A stretch of 6,248 nt of DNA from positions 1 through 6,248 of the forward strand of contig JACQVC010000246.1 in assembly GCA_016209995.1 (NCBI GenBank), written 5' to 3'. The stretch's first letter is position 1. The number at the start of each line of letters is the position of its first letter. Positions 6,132 to 6,248 of the stretch are shown here, piece by piece. Made by a program: the position numbers and the translations under genes. The notes under the pieces are model-generated. The model saw nothing but the letters and a program-made list of their open reading frames with translations. It made no database searches and had not been told where the DNA came from. The DNA is from Gemmatimonadota bacterium. GTDB taxonomy: Bacteria > Gemmatimonadota > Gemmatimonadetes > Longimicrobiales > Gaopeijiaceae.

Positions 6132-6213
6132 CATTTTCCTCGGTGTCGTCTCATGTCCCGCACAAGAGACCCACTCGCGCAGCTTAAGACGTGAGCAGCA
6201 GCACTGGGGCGGA

Positions 6214-6237
6214 TGAGCCTCTGAGCCTCTGAGCCTC
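6214..6237 (-). repeat. Three perfect 8-bp units of the same family in inverted orientation
   Basis: TGAGCCTC is repeated three times without change on the plus strand; on the minus strand this is the AGGCTCAG form of the unit found at 6100-6131. The two arrays are inverted relative to each other and separated by 82 nt, so the transcript could fold with about 7 of 8 bases paired per unit (8 of 8 with the AGGTTCAG unit if G-U is allowed). Confidence 0.85.
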
Positions 6238-6248
6238 GGGGGAGCGGA

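Larger units (their letters stand above)
6100..6237 (+). terminator. Possible 3' structure of the rho transcript formed by the inverted repeat arrays
   Basis: The two arrays can pair over about 24 nt with a periodic mismatch at unit position 4, enclosing an 82-nt loop. There is no U-run after the right arm, so it is not a standard intrinsic terminator. It may protect the 3' end or act as a boundary element. The call is based on complementarity only. Confidence 0.25.

Noticed and set aside
6153..6194. Short ATG open frame of 13 residues between the repeat arrays after rho
   Set aside because: No ribosome binding site, very short, and no recognisable peptide.
6100..6237. CRISPR-like array
   Set aside because: Units are 8 bp and directly abutting, with no spacers, and one array is inverted relative to the other.

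Overview
This is a GC-rich bacterial chromosomal window with seven protein genes and no RNA genes, transposons or CRISPR. Six genes lie on the minus strand and one (rho) on the plus strand. The MCE/Mla lipid-transport genes point to a diderm (double-membrane) bacterium, and chorismate dehydratase points to the futalosine route of menaquinone synthesis. The Rho protein lacks the large N-terminal insertion seen in Actinobacteria. From the overall flavour of the proteins I infer a member of Gemmatimonadota or a neighbouring phylum. This is inference and was not tested by a search.

Layout, left to right. Positions 1-1835 (minus) hold a compact MCE-type ABC transporter operon, transcribed mlaE, mlaF, mlaD, with two 4-nt start/stop overlaps; mlaD runs off the left edge. 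A 139-nt gap (1836-1974) carries a short G-rich 8-bp tandem repeat next to the mqnA stop codon and a possible weak promoter. Positions 1975-3224 (minus) hold mqnA and, immediately upstream, a 120-residue protein I do not recognise; the two are separated by 5 nt and are almost certainly co-transcribed. Positions 3380-4516 (minus) hold a multi-pass M50 (site-2 protease, EGY-like) metallopeptidase. Positions 4517-4797 form the divergent control region between this protease and rho. It has two promoter-like sequences facing each other whose -10 hexamers overlap. Positions 4798-6072 (plus) encode transcription terminator Rho. After rho come two small arrays of the same 8-bp repeat (consensus AGGNTCAG), four copies on one strand and three on the other, able to form a long imperfect hairpin.

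Functionally this is mostly envelope and core housekeeping: phospholipid trafficking, quinone synthesis, membrane proteolysis and transcription termination. I see no defence or mobile system. The parts that deserve a second look are the unknown 120-residue protein coupled to mqnA, the facing promoters in front of rho, and the 8-bp repeat families at gene 3' ends.
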